From NCBI GenBank assembly GCA_031412915.1, contig JANODX010000123.1:81619-145618 (forward strand): 64,000 nt of DNA, read 5' to 3'. Within the stretch, counting starts at the first letter, position 1. Each line of letters opens with the position of its first letter. Of the stretch, positions 9,298 through 17,545 are shown piece after piece. The notes beneath the pieces were generated by a model that saw only the letters and a program-made list of their open reading frames with translations, was not told the DNA's origin and ran no database searches. The stretch is from JAGNNV01 sp031412915. GTDB lineage: Bacteria > Acidobacteriota > Vicinamibacteria > Fen-336 > JAGNNV01. A program made the translations under genes and the position numbers.

Positions 9298-10431
9298 CTA
9301 TCGACTCGCCGGACGGAGGCGAGTGACCTGAGTCGAGACGGTTTGGTTCCCCCCGAAACCGCCGACGGTCCACCACGCGCCGCCCATCGCGACCAGGCCG
9401 CGATGATCCATCGATGGAGCGGGTAGCCGCGGACCCTCGACCCACACGTTGCGCTCGATGTCGTAGATCCAACTCGCGGCTTCGGGCTCCGAGGGCTGGC
9501 CGTCGTAGCCGACACCGTTGTAGTTGTAAGGGTTCGACGTCCCCCCCACGAACATGACGCCGACCACGCCGCCCGTCTGCACGGCCCCGGCCGCGGCCCG
9601 GTATCGGGACCCACCGGGGTGAGAGGCGATCCGTCGCCAGGCCACGGCGGTCGGATCCAGGGGGTCGATGTCTCCTCGATAGCACTCGGGATTGATCGCG
9701 TACTTGGGAGACTTCGGAACCTGCACCTTGGCCCCGCCGCAGTAGACGATCGCGTCGCGGGCGATTCCGCCCGCATGTCCAAACACCGGGGTTCCCGGAA
9801 CCGGAGTGGCGCGCCTCCACCGGTCGAGGGCGGGATCGTAGACCTGAACCGCATCGATGTTGTTCGCGACCGACCAGCCGCTGATCAGAAAGATCAGGCG
9901 ATCGCGCCACACCGCCGATACGGTGTCGTCCACCGGCACGGGTATGTCCGTGCCCCGCGAATAGCTGCGGTTCCGGACATCGTAGATGTCCACCGCCGGA
10001 CTGGTCGTCTCCTTGCCGTCCGCGGCCACGGAATACCCGCCGAACACGTACACGCGCTCGCCGAAGGCCTGAGCGGTGGCGGCGAGCCGTCCCACCGGGC
10101 CCGGCACGTCCGGCAGCGCCTCCCACCGGCCCAGGGCGAGGTCGAGCGTCCAGGCATGGGTGGTGATGGCGCGGAAGTCCTTGCCCGCGGAGAGGCCCAG
10201 AAAGCTGAAGATCCGATCTCGCCCGTCCACCGTGGATCCGGCCACCGCGTTGTTCGCGAGCGCCTCGGGCAACGGTGGTCCGGCCTCGACCTTGAACGCC
10301 GGAGCCGCGGCCGCAGGCGAGGCCCGGTCCGCCCCTGAATCCGCCTGCCCGGTTGTGGGTCCGGGATCGCGGCACGCCGTCATCGCCGAAATCAGCAGGA
10401 GAAATACTTGTTTGAATCCGCGTGCGCTCAT
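9298..10431 (-). CDS. Kelch-repeat lipoprotein
   Basis: 377 residues from the ATG at 10431 (MSARGFKQVFLLL...), chosen because it gives a proper lipoprotein signal with lipobox near SAMTAC. After a low-complexity Ala/Pro linker the chain consists of kelch-type beta-propeller blades, each with a paired Gly (RVYVFGGYS, DAIVYCGGAK, VGVMFVGGTS, AWWTVGGFGG) and a downstream aromatic such as LGRWEALP or LDRWRRATP. These propellers bind ligands or glycans at the cell surface; there is no catalytic signature. It is divergent from the NTF2-like gene, with 64 bp between the starts. Confidence 0.8.
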   Translation of the reverse strand: MSARGFKQVFLLLISAMTACRDPGPTTGQADSGADRASPAAAAPAFKVEAGPPLPEALANNAVAGSTVDGRDRIFSFLGLSAGKDFRAITTHAWTLDLALGRWEALPDVPGPVGRLAATAQAFGERVYVFGGYSVAADGKETTSPAVDIYDVRNRSYSRGTDIPVPVDDTVSAVWRDRLIFLISGWSVANNIDAVQVYDPALDRWRRATPVPGTPVFGHAGGIARDAIVYCGGAKVQVPKSPKYAINPECYRGDIDPLDPTAVAWRRIASHPGGSRYRAAAGAVQTGGVVGVMFVGGTSNPYNYNGVGYDGQPSEPEAASWIYDIERNVWVEGPRLPAPSMDHRGLVAMGGAWWTVGGFGGNQTVSTQVTRLRPASR

Positions 10432-10495
10432 CGGGCCGACGGTATCATGTCCGTATTCGAGCGCGACCCCGACGGGTCGCATCAGGAGGATGCCT

Positions 10496-10945
10496 ATGCG
10501 TCAATGGTTACTACGAGGACTGCTTATCATGCTCGCCATCCCGGCGGCCGCCCAGACCTTGGATTCGAAAGACGTCGTCGACGTCAAGGCCACGCTTGCA
10601 GCCATGTGGGACGCGGTGGAGAAGGGTGACGTCGACCGCTACGCGACATACGTGCATCCGGCTTTCACGTCGTTCGGCGAGAACGACACCTACATCACGG
10701 AAGGCAAGGAGGCGGAGGTCCGCAACTATCGCGACTATCTGCGCCGGGCCACCGGTGTGCACACGGACATGCACCAGCCCGTGGTGACGGTGCGTGGCGA
10801 GGTCGCGTGGATCACCTACTACTGGACCGACTCGGGGCTGAGCGACGGCAAGCGCTTCAGTTCACGCGGCAAGTCCACGCGCATCTTCGTCCGCGAGGGT
10901 GGTCGCTGGCTTTGCACCCACGGCCACTACACCGCGGTTCCCTGA
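10496..10945 (+). CDS. Secreted NTF2-like (SnoaL/DUF4440-type) protein
   Basis: 149 residues. Two ATGs occur at 10490 and 10496; a strong AGGAGG at 10484-10489 abuts the first, so the second, with normal spacing, is preferred. A signal peptide (LLIMLAIPAAAQ) is followed by a cone-shaped alpha+beta NTF2-like domain: helix DVKATLAAMWDAVEKGD, then strands ending TRIFVREGGRWLCTHGH. Such proteins bind small ligands or act as simple lyases or isomerases; many have no known reaction. Confidence 0.75.
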   Translation: MRQWLLRGLLIMLAIPAAAQTLDSKDVVDVKATLAAMWDAVEKGDVDRYATYVHPAFTSFGENDTYITEGKEAEVRNYRDYLRRATGVHTDMHQPVVTVRGEVAWITYYWTDSGLSDGKRFSSRGKSTRIFVREGGRWLCTHGHYTAVP

Positions 10946-11023
10946 GACGCTTGTTGCCACCCCGAGGGTCCAGGGCCGTGAGCCGACCATAGGACACGAG
11001 CGCCCTGCGCGCAGGAACTCGCG

Positions 11024-11782
11024 CTAGGTCGCGACGAGGAACCGGACGATCGAATCCACATCGGCGTGGGAGGTCGTGTCTTTTCCGAGGGGCGTGATGG
11101 AGACGTAGCCGGCGCGGATCGCGGCCATGTCGTCGCCATCGGCCGCGTCCCACTTGTCGAAGGGCTCGGCGATCCAATAGAACGAGCGCCCGCGGGAATC
11201 CTTCGTGACCGAAACACCCGAAGCATGACCGCGCATACCCTGCCGCGTCACTTTCACGCCCCGGATCTCGGAGGCGGATCCGTCCGGGACATTGAGATTC
11301 AGGAGCACTCCGGGCGTCGGTGGAGCGGTGAGCAACATCTCGCACACGCGCCTGGAATGCCTGGCCGCTTCGCTGAAGTCGATCGGGCGGCCTCGGGTGA
11401 CGAGCGAACACGCCGCGGACGGAAGCCCCCAAAAGGCGGCTTCGCGCGCCCCCCCGACCGTGCCCGAATAGTAGACATCGTCACCCAGATTAGCGCCGCG
11501 GTTGATGCCGGAAAGAACCACATCCGGCTTCTGGGGCAAAAGGCTGGCGAGCGCCAGGACGACGCAATCGGCCGGCGTCCCATCGACCGCATAGGTGGTC
11601 TCGTCGATTCTCTCCACGGTGAGAGGGCCTTTGATCGTGATGCCCTGTCCGCATGCGCTCCGCTCACGGTCGGGGGCTATGACCACGACGTCCCCGAGAT
11701 CGGCCACCGCGTCCCGAAGGGCCAGAAGCCCAGGGGCCCGGTAGCCATCGTCGTTGGTGATAAGGATGAGCGGTCGAGACAT
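11024..11782 (-). CDS. surE: 5'/3'-nucleotidase SurE
   Basis: 252 residues matching SurE from end to end. The N-terminal metal motif ILITNDDGY supplies the paired aspartates, the conserved Ser/Asn segment is VLSGINRGANLGDDVYYSGTVGGA, and APDRERSACGQGIT forms part of the active site. SurE is a cytosolic divalent-metal nucleotidase/polyphosphatase linked to stress survival. The gene stands alone, with no pcm or nlpD neighbour. It is convergent with the NTF2-like gene and lies just left of the breakpoint near 12.06 kb. Confidence 0.93.
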   Translation of the reverse strand: MSRPLILITNDDGYRAPGLLALRDAVADLGDVVVIAPDRERSACGQGITIKGPLTVERIDETTYAVDGTPADCVVLALASLLPQKPDVVLSGINRGANLGDDVYYSGTVGGAREAAFWGLPSAACSLVTRGRPIDFSEAARHSRRVCEMLLTAPPTPGVLLNLNVPDGSASEIRGVKVTRQGMRGHASGVSVTKDSRGRSFYWIAEPFDKWDAADGDDMAAIRAGYVSITPLGKDTTSHADVDSIVRFLVAT

Positions 11783-11882
11783 CCCTTCAGCCTATCGGGT
11801 TTCGGGGACGCTACAAAGAGCGAGACGCGAGGGCTGAAGAGGGGGCCGGGACGCGAAGGGCGAGGGCTGCGACCTCGCTCCC

Positions 11883-12065
11883 TCAGGCCGCGTAGTAGCG
11901 CACCGCCGTGAAGTGGCAGAAGGTGCCTGCGAGCACGAACAGGTGCCAGACGAAATGGCCGAAGCGAAGGCCCTTCGCGGCGTAGAACGCCACACCCGCC
12001 GTGTTGGCGTGCGGCACGCCGCCGCAGATCACGGCGATGGCAACCGAGCTGGCCAAAGCCGGCCC
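11883..12065 (-). pseudogene. C-terminal fragment of a hemolysin III (YqfA/HlyIII) family membrane protein
   Basis: The last ~60 residues of a hemolysin III protein are readable: GVAFYAAKGLRFGH, then FVWHLFVLAGTFCHFTAV, the diagnostic C-terminal helix with conserved histidines. A full protein is about 210-230 residues; here homology stops near 12065, where the opposite strand becomes a racemase gene that is itself missing its N-terminus. The gene therefore looks cut by a rearrangement or assembly joint. The right end given is an estimate. Confidence 0.65.
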
Positions 12066-12069
12066 CCAG

Positions 12070-12252
12070 TGCCTCACCACCTTTTTTGCCAACCTGCGGG
12101 CCGCGCACCTGGCGCCCGTGCTAGAAACGGAGCCGGCCGTCCCGGTTTACGACACCGTGAGCCCGGCGGTGTGGGAATCGCTGCGCCTGTGCGGCGTGGA
12201 CACCGCACGTGTGAAGGATTGGGGCAACTTGTTCAACGAGGAGATCGCATGA
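12070..12252 (+). pseudogene. C-terminal fragment of an Asp/Glu racemase-family enzyme
   Basis: About 60 residues reading ANLRAAHLAPVLE, then VPVYDTVSPAVWESLRLCG, a typical C-terminal quarter of the maleate isomerase/hydantoin or Asp/Glu racemase family (full length ~240). The first catalytic cysteine half is absent, and the frame runs leftwards into hemolysin III sequence on the other strand. It is followed by a hydantoinase and a DUF3830 gene, a neighbourhood in which such racemases usually occur intact. Probably the broken edge of an inserted segment. Confidence 0.65.
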
Positions 12253-12388
12253 AACATCCGATGTCAACCTGTTCCTTGCGGGCCGCTGCGCCGAGCCGCC
12301 CCGAGCCAAACCCGACCCAGGGCCACGCGGGCGGGCCTTCGCGGCCCTCGGAGGGTCGATCCCCGTACTCGGCGATCAGGGGGCGGTC

Positions 12389-13852
12389 ATGAGCGTGGCC
12401 TTTGACCTCATCGTGCGCAACGCCCAGACAGCCACGGCGGCCGACCTGTTCCGCTGCGACATCGGCATTCGCGGCGGGCGCATCACTGCACTGAGCGAGC
12501 AGCTGCCGGCCGGCGCGGGCACGCGCGAGATCGACGCCGCGGGGCGTTATGTCACCCCGGGCGGTGTCGACTCCCACTGCCACATCGACCAGCCCATGCT
12601 GCCGCCGATCCGCATGGCCGACAACTTCGAAACCGGCACGCGTTCGGCCGCCTGCGGGGGCACCACCACCGTGATCCCGTTCGCGGCGCAGCAGCGGGGG
12701 CAGGGCGTGCAGGCGGCCGTCGACGACTACCACCGCCGCGCCGAGGGCAACGCAAGTGTTGACTATGCCTTCCACCTGATCGTGAGCGACCCCACGCCCG
12801 AGGTCCTCAACATCGAGTTGCCGGCGCTGATCGAACGCGGGTACACGTCGTTCAAGCTCTACATGACCTATGAAGACCTGAAGCTCGACGACCGGCAGAT
12901 TCTTGAGCTGCTGGAGGTGGCACGCCGCCATGGGGCGATGGTGATGATCCACGCCGAGAACACCGACGCGATCACCTACCTCAGCGAGCGCCTGCTGGCC
13001 GTGGGCAAGAGTGCGCCGCGCTACCACGGGCTGTCGCGGCCCTCGCCGGTGGAGCGCGAGGCCACGCACCGCGCGATCACGCTGGCCGAGCTGCTCGACG
13101 TGCCCATCCTGCTGGTGCATGTGTCGGGCGCCGAGGCGGTGGAGCAGATCCGCTGGGCACGGGGCAAGGGGCTCAACGTGCAGGCCGAGACCTGCCCGCA
13201 GTACCTCTTTCTCACCCAGGACGACCTGGCCTTGCCCGGCTTCCATGGAGCGCGCGGCGTGTGCAGCCCGCCGCCACGCGACAAGGCCAACCAGCAAGTG
13301 ATCTGGGACGGCCTGGTCGACGGTCTGTTCAGTGTCTTCTCTTCGGACCATGCGCCTTTCAACTACGACGACGACTCGGGTAAACGCCTGGGCGGCAAGG
13401 AGCCCGCGTTCCCGCACATCCCGAACGGTGTGCCGGGCATCGAGACGCGCATGGCCTTGCTGTTCTCGGAGGGGGTGCTCGCGGGGCGCATGCCCATCCA
13501 GCAGTTCGTCGCCCTCACGGCCACCAATGCGGCGCGCCTGTATGGCCTCTACCCCCGGAAGGGCACGATTGCCATCGGCAGCGACGCCGATCTGGTGATC
13601 TGGAACAGCGGCACGCCTTACACCATCCGCAATGAAGCGCTGCACCACGCCGTCGACCACACGCCTTACGAGGGCCGAGAGCTGCGGGCCTGGCCTGCGA
13701 TGACGCTGCTGCGTGGCGAGGTGGTCTGGGACGGCGAGCGTTTTCTCGGCCGCGCCGGTGGGGGCCAGTTCCTGCGCTGTGAGCGGCCCGAGGCGGCACG
13801 CCCGCGACCGCGCGCGCAGACCTGGCGGCGTTTTATGGAACTGGAAGACTGA
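12389..13852 (+). CDS. Dihydropyrimidinase / D-hydantoinase
   Basis: 487 residues of the hydantoinase branch of the amidohydrolases, opening cyclic diamides such as dihydropyrimidines or 5-substituted hydantoins. Zinc ligands are visible: GGVDSHCHID (HxH), the carboxylated Lys in SFKLYMTYE (about residue 156), MVMIHAEN, LLVHVSG and FSSDHAPF. Length and order match the family. The gene lies between a truncated racemase and a DUF3830 gene. This set is familiar to me from Burkholderiales-like genomes, so transfer into this locus is likely. Confidence 0.88.
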   Translation: MSVAFDLIVRNAQTATAADLFRCDIGIRGGRITALSEQLPAGAGTREIDAAGRYVTPGGVDSHCHIDQPMLPPIRMADNFETGTRSAACGGTTTVIPFAAQQRGQGVQAAVDDYHRRAEGNASVDYAFHLIVSDPTPEVLNIELPALIERGYTSFKLYMTYEDLKLDDRQILELLEVARRHGAMVMIHAENTDAITYLSERLLAVGKSAPRYHGLSRPSPVEREATHRAITLAELLDVPILLVHVSGAEAVEQIRWARGKGLNVQAETCPQYLFLTQDDLALPGFHGARGVCSPPPRDKANQQVIWDGLVDGLFSVFSSDHAPFNYDDDSGKRLGGKEPAFPHIPNGVPGIETRMALLFSEGVLAGRMPIQQFVALTATNAARLYGLYPRKGTIAIGSDADLVIWNSGTPYTIRNEALHHAVDHTPYEGRELRAWPAMTLLRGEVVWDGERFLGRAGGGQFLRCERPEAARPRPRAQTWRRFMELED

Positions 13853-13854
13853 GC

Positions 13855-14277
13855 GTGACGAACCGACTCTTGATAACCGTCGCGGGCCACCGCTTCATTG
13901 CGGAGGCGCACCCTGATGCGCCCCAGACCTTTGCGGCCTTCGCCCGGCTGCTGCCCTACCGGCAGAAGCTGATCCACGTGCGCTGGAGCGGCGAAGCGGT
14001 GTGGGTGCCGCTCGGCGACTTTCATCTCGGCGTGGGCTACGAGAACCACACCAGCCACCCGTCGGTGGGCGACGTGCTTTTCTACCCTGGCGGCTTCAGT
14101 GAAACCGAGCTGCTCATCGCCTATGGCGCTTGCAGCTTTTCCAGCAAAATGGGGCCACTGGCGGGCAACCACTTTCTGCGCATCGTCAAAGGACAGGAGC
14201 AACTGGCGGCGCTGGGGCGCAAGGTGCTGTGGGAAGGCGCACAAGACGGGCTGTTCGAGTGGGAGCCACACGTGTAG
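13855..14277 (+). CDS. DUF3830 family protein (cyclophilin-like fold)
   Basis: 140 residues beginning at a GTG two bases after the hydantoinase stop. The strand-rich sequence (LLITVAGHRFIAEAHPDAP, YRQKLIHVRWSGEAVWVPL, DVLFYPGGFSETELLIAYG, NHFLRIVKG) matches the DUF3830 family, a small cyclophilin-like barrel repeatedly found beside hydantoinases, racemases and amidases. It is probably an accessory or hydrolase subunit in cyclic-amide catabolism; its reaction is not established. Co-transcription with the hydantoinase is near certain. Confidence 0.8.
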   Translation: MTNRLLITVAGHRFIAEAHPDAPQTFAAFARLLPYRQKLIHVRWSGEAVWVPLGDFHLGVGYENHTSHPSVGDVLFYPGGFSETELLIAYGACSFSSKMGPLAGNHFLRIVKGQEQLAALGRKVLWEGAQDGLFEWEPHV

Positions 14278-14387
14278 GCGAGGTTTGCGGCACGCCAACG
14301 GTGGCCCCGCCCACGAGAAACCCCTTGCGCGCATGACCGTGGCTACTTCTGCGATCCGGCGCCGTGATTGATAATGAGCGGGTGCGC

Positions 14388-15326
14388 ATGCGAGTAACCC
14401 TGATTCTGACGGCGGTGTTCGTCCCGTGCCTGCTGGGCGGAACCGCCGCCCGAGCCGCGCAGGACGCGCCGTGGTGGAAGGCGCTGCCTCGTCCGATCTA
14501 CCGCGAGCTGGAGCGGGTAAAGGTGGACTCGCACTGGTTCGAGGTGTACCGAGTGGCTCCGGGCACGACGGCGCTCTATGAACCAGGACACTGGCAGGAG
14601 GCGATTTCCTATCTCATCGAAGGCGGCGAGCGCGCCGTCCTGTTCGACACCGGTCTCGGCATCGCCAACATCAAGGCCGTCGTCGATCAGTTGACGACCC
14701 TCCCCGTGACGGTTGTGAACTCGCACGAGCACTTCGACCACATTGGCGGCGATCGCCTGTTCACCGAGGTCGCCGTCGCGGACAATCCGGCGGCCCTCGC
14801 GCGATTGGCGCGCGGCACGGGCAGCCTGGCGGGCGAGATCACAGCCGAGACCGTCTGGATGCCGCTGCCGGCGGGCTTCGACCGGGCGCGTTACGAGACG
14901 CCGCCGATTCGGCCGACGCGGCGGCTCATCGACGGCGAGCGTCTCGACCTTGGCGGGCGCACGCTCGAGGTCGTCCTCACGCCGGGGCATACGCCGGGCA
15001 GTCTGTGCCTGCTCGACCGCGGGCGCCGCCTGCTGTTCACGGGCGATACGCTGTATCCCGCGACATTGTACGCGCACGCCCCCGAGTCGAACCTCCGAGA
15101 CTACGTGCGCTCCGCGGCGCGCCTCGGCGCACTTGGCGACCTGGTCGACATGCTGTGCCCGGGCCACAACGAGGCGAAGGTATCGGCCACGCTGCTGACC
15201 CGCTTCGCGAGGGCGTTTGCCGCCATCGGTCGCGGGGAGGTGTCCGCCGCGCGTGAACGCCCCGGCGTCGTTCGCTACGACTCGGAGGGGATCGTCTTGC
15301 TCGCGCGGGACGAGCAGAAGAAGTAG
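14388..15326 (+). CDS. Secreted metallo-beta-lactamase-fold hydrolase
   Basis: 312 residues from the ATG at 14388, giving a clean signal peptide (RVTLILTAVFVPCLLGGTAARA); a TTG eight codons upstream is possible. The metal motif NSHEHFDHIGGD (HxHxDH), the downstream TPGHTPGSLCLL histidine, FTGDTLYP aspartate and MLCPGHNEAK histidine are complete, so it should be catalytically competent. Subclass B3-like or generic hydrolases share this layout; the substrate is unknown. It is co-oriented with the M20-like gene 61 bp downstream. Confidence 0.82.
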   Translation: MRVTLILTAVFVPCLLGGTAARAAQDAPWWKALPRPIYRELERVKVDSHWFEVYRVAPGTTALYEPGHWQEAISYLIEGGERAVLFDTGLGIANIKAVVDQLTTLPVTVVNSHEHFDHIGGDRLFTEVAVADNPAALARLARGTGSLAGEITAETVWMPLPAGFDRARYETPPIRPTRRLIDGERLDLGGRTLEVVLTPGHTPGSLCLLDRGRRLLFTGDTLYPATLYAHAPESNLRDYVRSAARLGALGDLVDMLCPGHNEAKVSATLLTRFARAFAAIGRGEVSAARERPGVVRYDSEGIVLLARDEQKK

Positions 15327-15387
15327 CCCGGCGGCCCGTCGACCGCGTCCGGCGAACGCCAGGGCCGCTCGACGGTATCCTTCGTTC

Positions 15388-16725
15388 ATGAATCGACGCC
15401 AGTTCCTGAACCACGGCGTCCTCGCGGTGTCCGGCCTGGCCGTGACGGCGCCACCGGCGGGCGCGCAACCCTCCGGTGCCGCGGCCCTCGACGCCGCGCG
15501 CGCGCTGGCCCTGGCCCAGACCCGCCGCGCGGAGCTCGTGGACCTGCTCTCGCGGCTCATCGCCGTTTCGAGCCCGCTCGGCGAATCGGCCGAGCAGGCG
15601 CAGCGCCTGGTCGCCGACTACTTGAACACGCGCGGCTATCGCTCGGAGTTGACCACCGACGATCCCACGGCGTACACCTCGCATCCCGATTACATGGCGC
15701 CCGCCACGCCGTATCCCGCCCCGGCCGTCAACCTCGTGGCCCGGGCGGCATCACGTCCGTCGAAAGTGGGGCTGTTCGCTCACATCGACACCGAAGGCGC
15801 GGGCGCCGGCTGGACCTCCCCGCCGCTCACGGCCACGGTGCGCGACGGCCGTCTGTACGGACTAGGCGCCGCTGACGACAAGGGCGGCGTGGCCGCCATG
15901 GCCGTGGCCGCCGCGATCCTGCAGGCCAACGGGCGGCCGAGCCCGCTCGTGATGAGCCTGCACGGCAAGGGCGGTGGGAGTCGTGGCAGCCTGCCCACGT
16001 TCGCCCGCCTGCGCGAGTTCTCGCAGGTGCTCTACGTGCATCCGGCCGAGACGGGGCGCGGATTCGCCGACATCAAGCACATCGTGCGCGGCGTGCTCGA
16101 CATGCGCCTCACGGTAACCGGCTGGCGCGGCGACGTGCGCGAGCTCGGGAGCCCGGACAGCGCGTCGTTCTCCGAGGGTGGGGACGCCCTGCAGGCGGCG
16201 CTGGCGATGGTCGACGCGTGGCGGACGGGACCGCTCAAGGGCGCCGAGGTGAACGTAGGCGAGATCGCGGCCGGCGACCGCGTGGGCTCGGTGCCGGCGC
16301 AGGCCCGCGCCCGTGTACGCGTGCTCTTCGACGACGCACGCGCCTTCGGCGAGGTGCTTTTGGACGCGCGTCGCGAGTGCGACCGGGTGGCGGCCGCGCG
16401 CAGCCGCGGCGACCACAAGATCACGGTTACGCTCGAGCGCGCCGGCCTGGGCGCCAACCACGCCTCCGTGCCGTGGGATTCGCCGGCGTGCCGCGTGCTG
16501 CGCGCCTCGATTGAAGACGTCACCGGCCGCGCGCCGGCGTCGTATCCGACCCACTTCGCCGGCGACATCCGGTATCCGATTCGCCTGGCCGGGGTGCCGG
16601 CCTTCGGCATGGGCTCGCTCGCCGGCGGCTTCTACGGCGCCGACGAGTGGGTGGATATCGACGACCTGGTGCGGCTCGTCGCCATCGTGATGGTGTGCGC
16701 CGACCGTTGGGCGGCGTTGCCCTAG
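15388..16725 (+). CDS. M20-family peptidase-like protein with atypical active site and Tat signal
   Basis: 445 residues. The N-terminus MNRRQFLNHG is a twin-arginine signal, cleaved near GAQPSG. The M20 fold is clear: FAHIDTEG (metal His, catalytic Asp), GLGAADDKGGVAAM (bridging Asp), VLYVHPAETG and the C-terminal SYPTHFAGD His. The segment that normally carries the catalytic Glu pair instead reads MSLHGKGGGSRGSLP, with no glutamate. It may be a divergent subfamily or a non-peptidase binding protein. It lies in the mosaic stretch of 12.0-17.2 kb. Confidence 0.75.
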   Translation: MNRRQFLNHGVLAVSGLAVTAPPAGAQPSGAAALDAARALALAQTRRAELVDLLSRLIAVSSPLGESAEQAQRLVADYLNTRGYRSELTTDDPTAYTSHPDYMAPATPYPAPAVNLVARAASRPSKVGLFAHIDTEGAGAGWTSPPLTATVRDGRLYGLGAADDKGGVAAMAVAAAILQANGRPSPLVMSLHGKGGGSRGSLPTFARLREFSQVLYVHPAETGRGFADIKHIVRGVLDMRLTVTGWRGDVRELGSPDSASFSEGGDALQAALAMVDAWRTGPLKGAEVNVGEIAAGDRVGSVPAQARARVRVLFDDARAFGEVLLDARRECDRVAAARSRGDHKITVTLERAGLGANHASVPWDSPACRVLRASIEDVTGRAPASYPTHFAGDIRYPIRLAGVPAFGMGSLAGGFYGADEWVDIDDLVRLVAIVMVCADRWAALP

Positions 16726-16967
16726 GATCTGGGACTCCGCCGATCAGGATCATGCCCTCGCTCGTTGCCTCACGCGCCACCGCAGAATGGGCCTTGAGGT
16801 CGGGCTTGTTCGAGTAGGCGCAGCCCTTCTGGCGCGGCGCTCAATGAGAGCACGCTCTCCGCCGTGCGCTTCGACCTCAAACACCTGGCCGCGCTCGTTT
16901 CGCTTACGCTCCGAGAGATCATGGCCTGGTCAACCGGCGCAGGGTGAGCCCGGCAAGCGCCACCACT
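16726..16967. other. Non-coding remnant region
   Basis: Between the M20-like stop and the permease remnant I find no start-to-stop gene with recognisable content. Short open stretches exist on both strands, but none carries a motif. The stretch lies inside the mosaic region and may be decayed coding DNA. Confidence 0.4.
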
Positions 16968-17150
16968 TCACTCGGTGCGGAGCGCGTTGAGTGGGTTGAG
17001 TGGGTTGACGCGGGTCGCCCGGCGGGCAGGAATGTAACAGGCGAGCAACGCCACCAGACTCAACACAAGCGGAGCGGCGATGAAGGTCAAGGGGACTGGT
17101 TCTGTAGAGCATGCCCGCAACCACCTGGCCGAGGCCCGTGGAGGCCGTAC
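16968..17150 (-). pseudogene. Frameshifted C-terminal tail of a MacB/ADOP-type ABC permease
   Basis: Two minus-strand frames together give a typical FtsX-permease tail: GLGQVVAGMLYRTSPLD in one frame, then LTFIAAPLVLSL and ACYIPARRATRVNPLNPL in another, ending NALRTE. The join at about 17090 needs one inserted base, so a frameshift is present. Everything upstream of the last two helices (more than 300 residues) is missing. The fragment lies just past the 3' end of tRNA-Pro, suggesting debris at an integration or recombination site. Confidence 0.7.
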
Positions 17151-17398
17151 ATCCAAGGCGCGGTTCGTCTATGCGGGCGCTGGAAAAGCACCGGACGCGT
17201 CGCTACCAGCCCGCGAACGCGCTCACCGCCGACGTTCGCCGGCATCTGAACAGCGAGCGCCCTAAGTGACCGACTCTCATCAACGAGCAGGGTGGGAGCC
17301 TCGGCTCGCGCTGCAACCCCCGTGCAACCCCAGAAGGAATGGCGTGGGGGGCGAGAACCGCCGAAACTCACGAAACCAGCGTCGATACTGGGGAAAGA

Positions 17399-17476
17399 TG
17401 GTCGGGATGGGAGGATTTGAACCTCCGACCCCCTGCACCCCAAGCAGGTGCGCTATCCAGGCTGCGCTACATCCCG
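17399..17476 (-). tRNA. tRNA-Pro (anticodon GGG), 3' CCA encoded
   Basis: The minus strand folds as a cloverleaf: acceptor arms CGGGATG/CATCCCG, an anticodon stem with loop TTGGGGT giving anticodon GGG, and T-loop GTTCAAATC. The discriminator A is followed by an encoded CCA (complement of 17399-17401). It lies downstream of ihfA-like and merR genes, an order found in many diderm bacteria. Its 3' end faces the mosaic region, which makes it a plausible integration target. Confidence 0.95.
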
Positions 17477-17545
17477 ATGTACGTCGACGTCAAGGGGGCG
17501 GAGTCTACCAGCGTTCCGGGGATCGGTACGACGCCCTTGGCGGCC

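Noticed and set aside
12389..13852. Long minus-strand open frame antisense to the hydantoinase (12233-13660)
   Set aside because: It is the mirror of a strongly conserved hydantoinase in high-GC DNA, with low-complexity Arg/His/Gly composition and no motifs.
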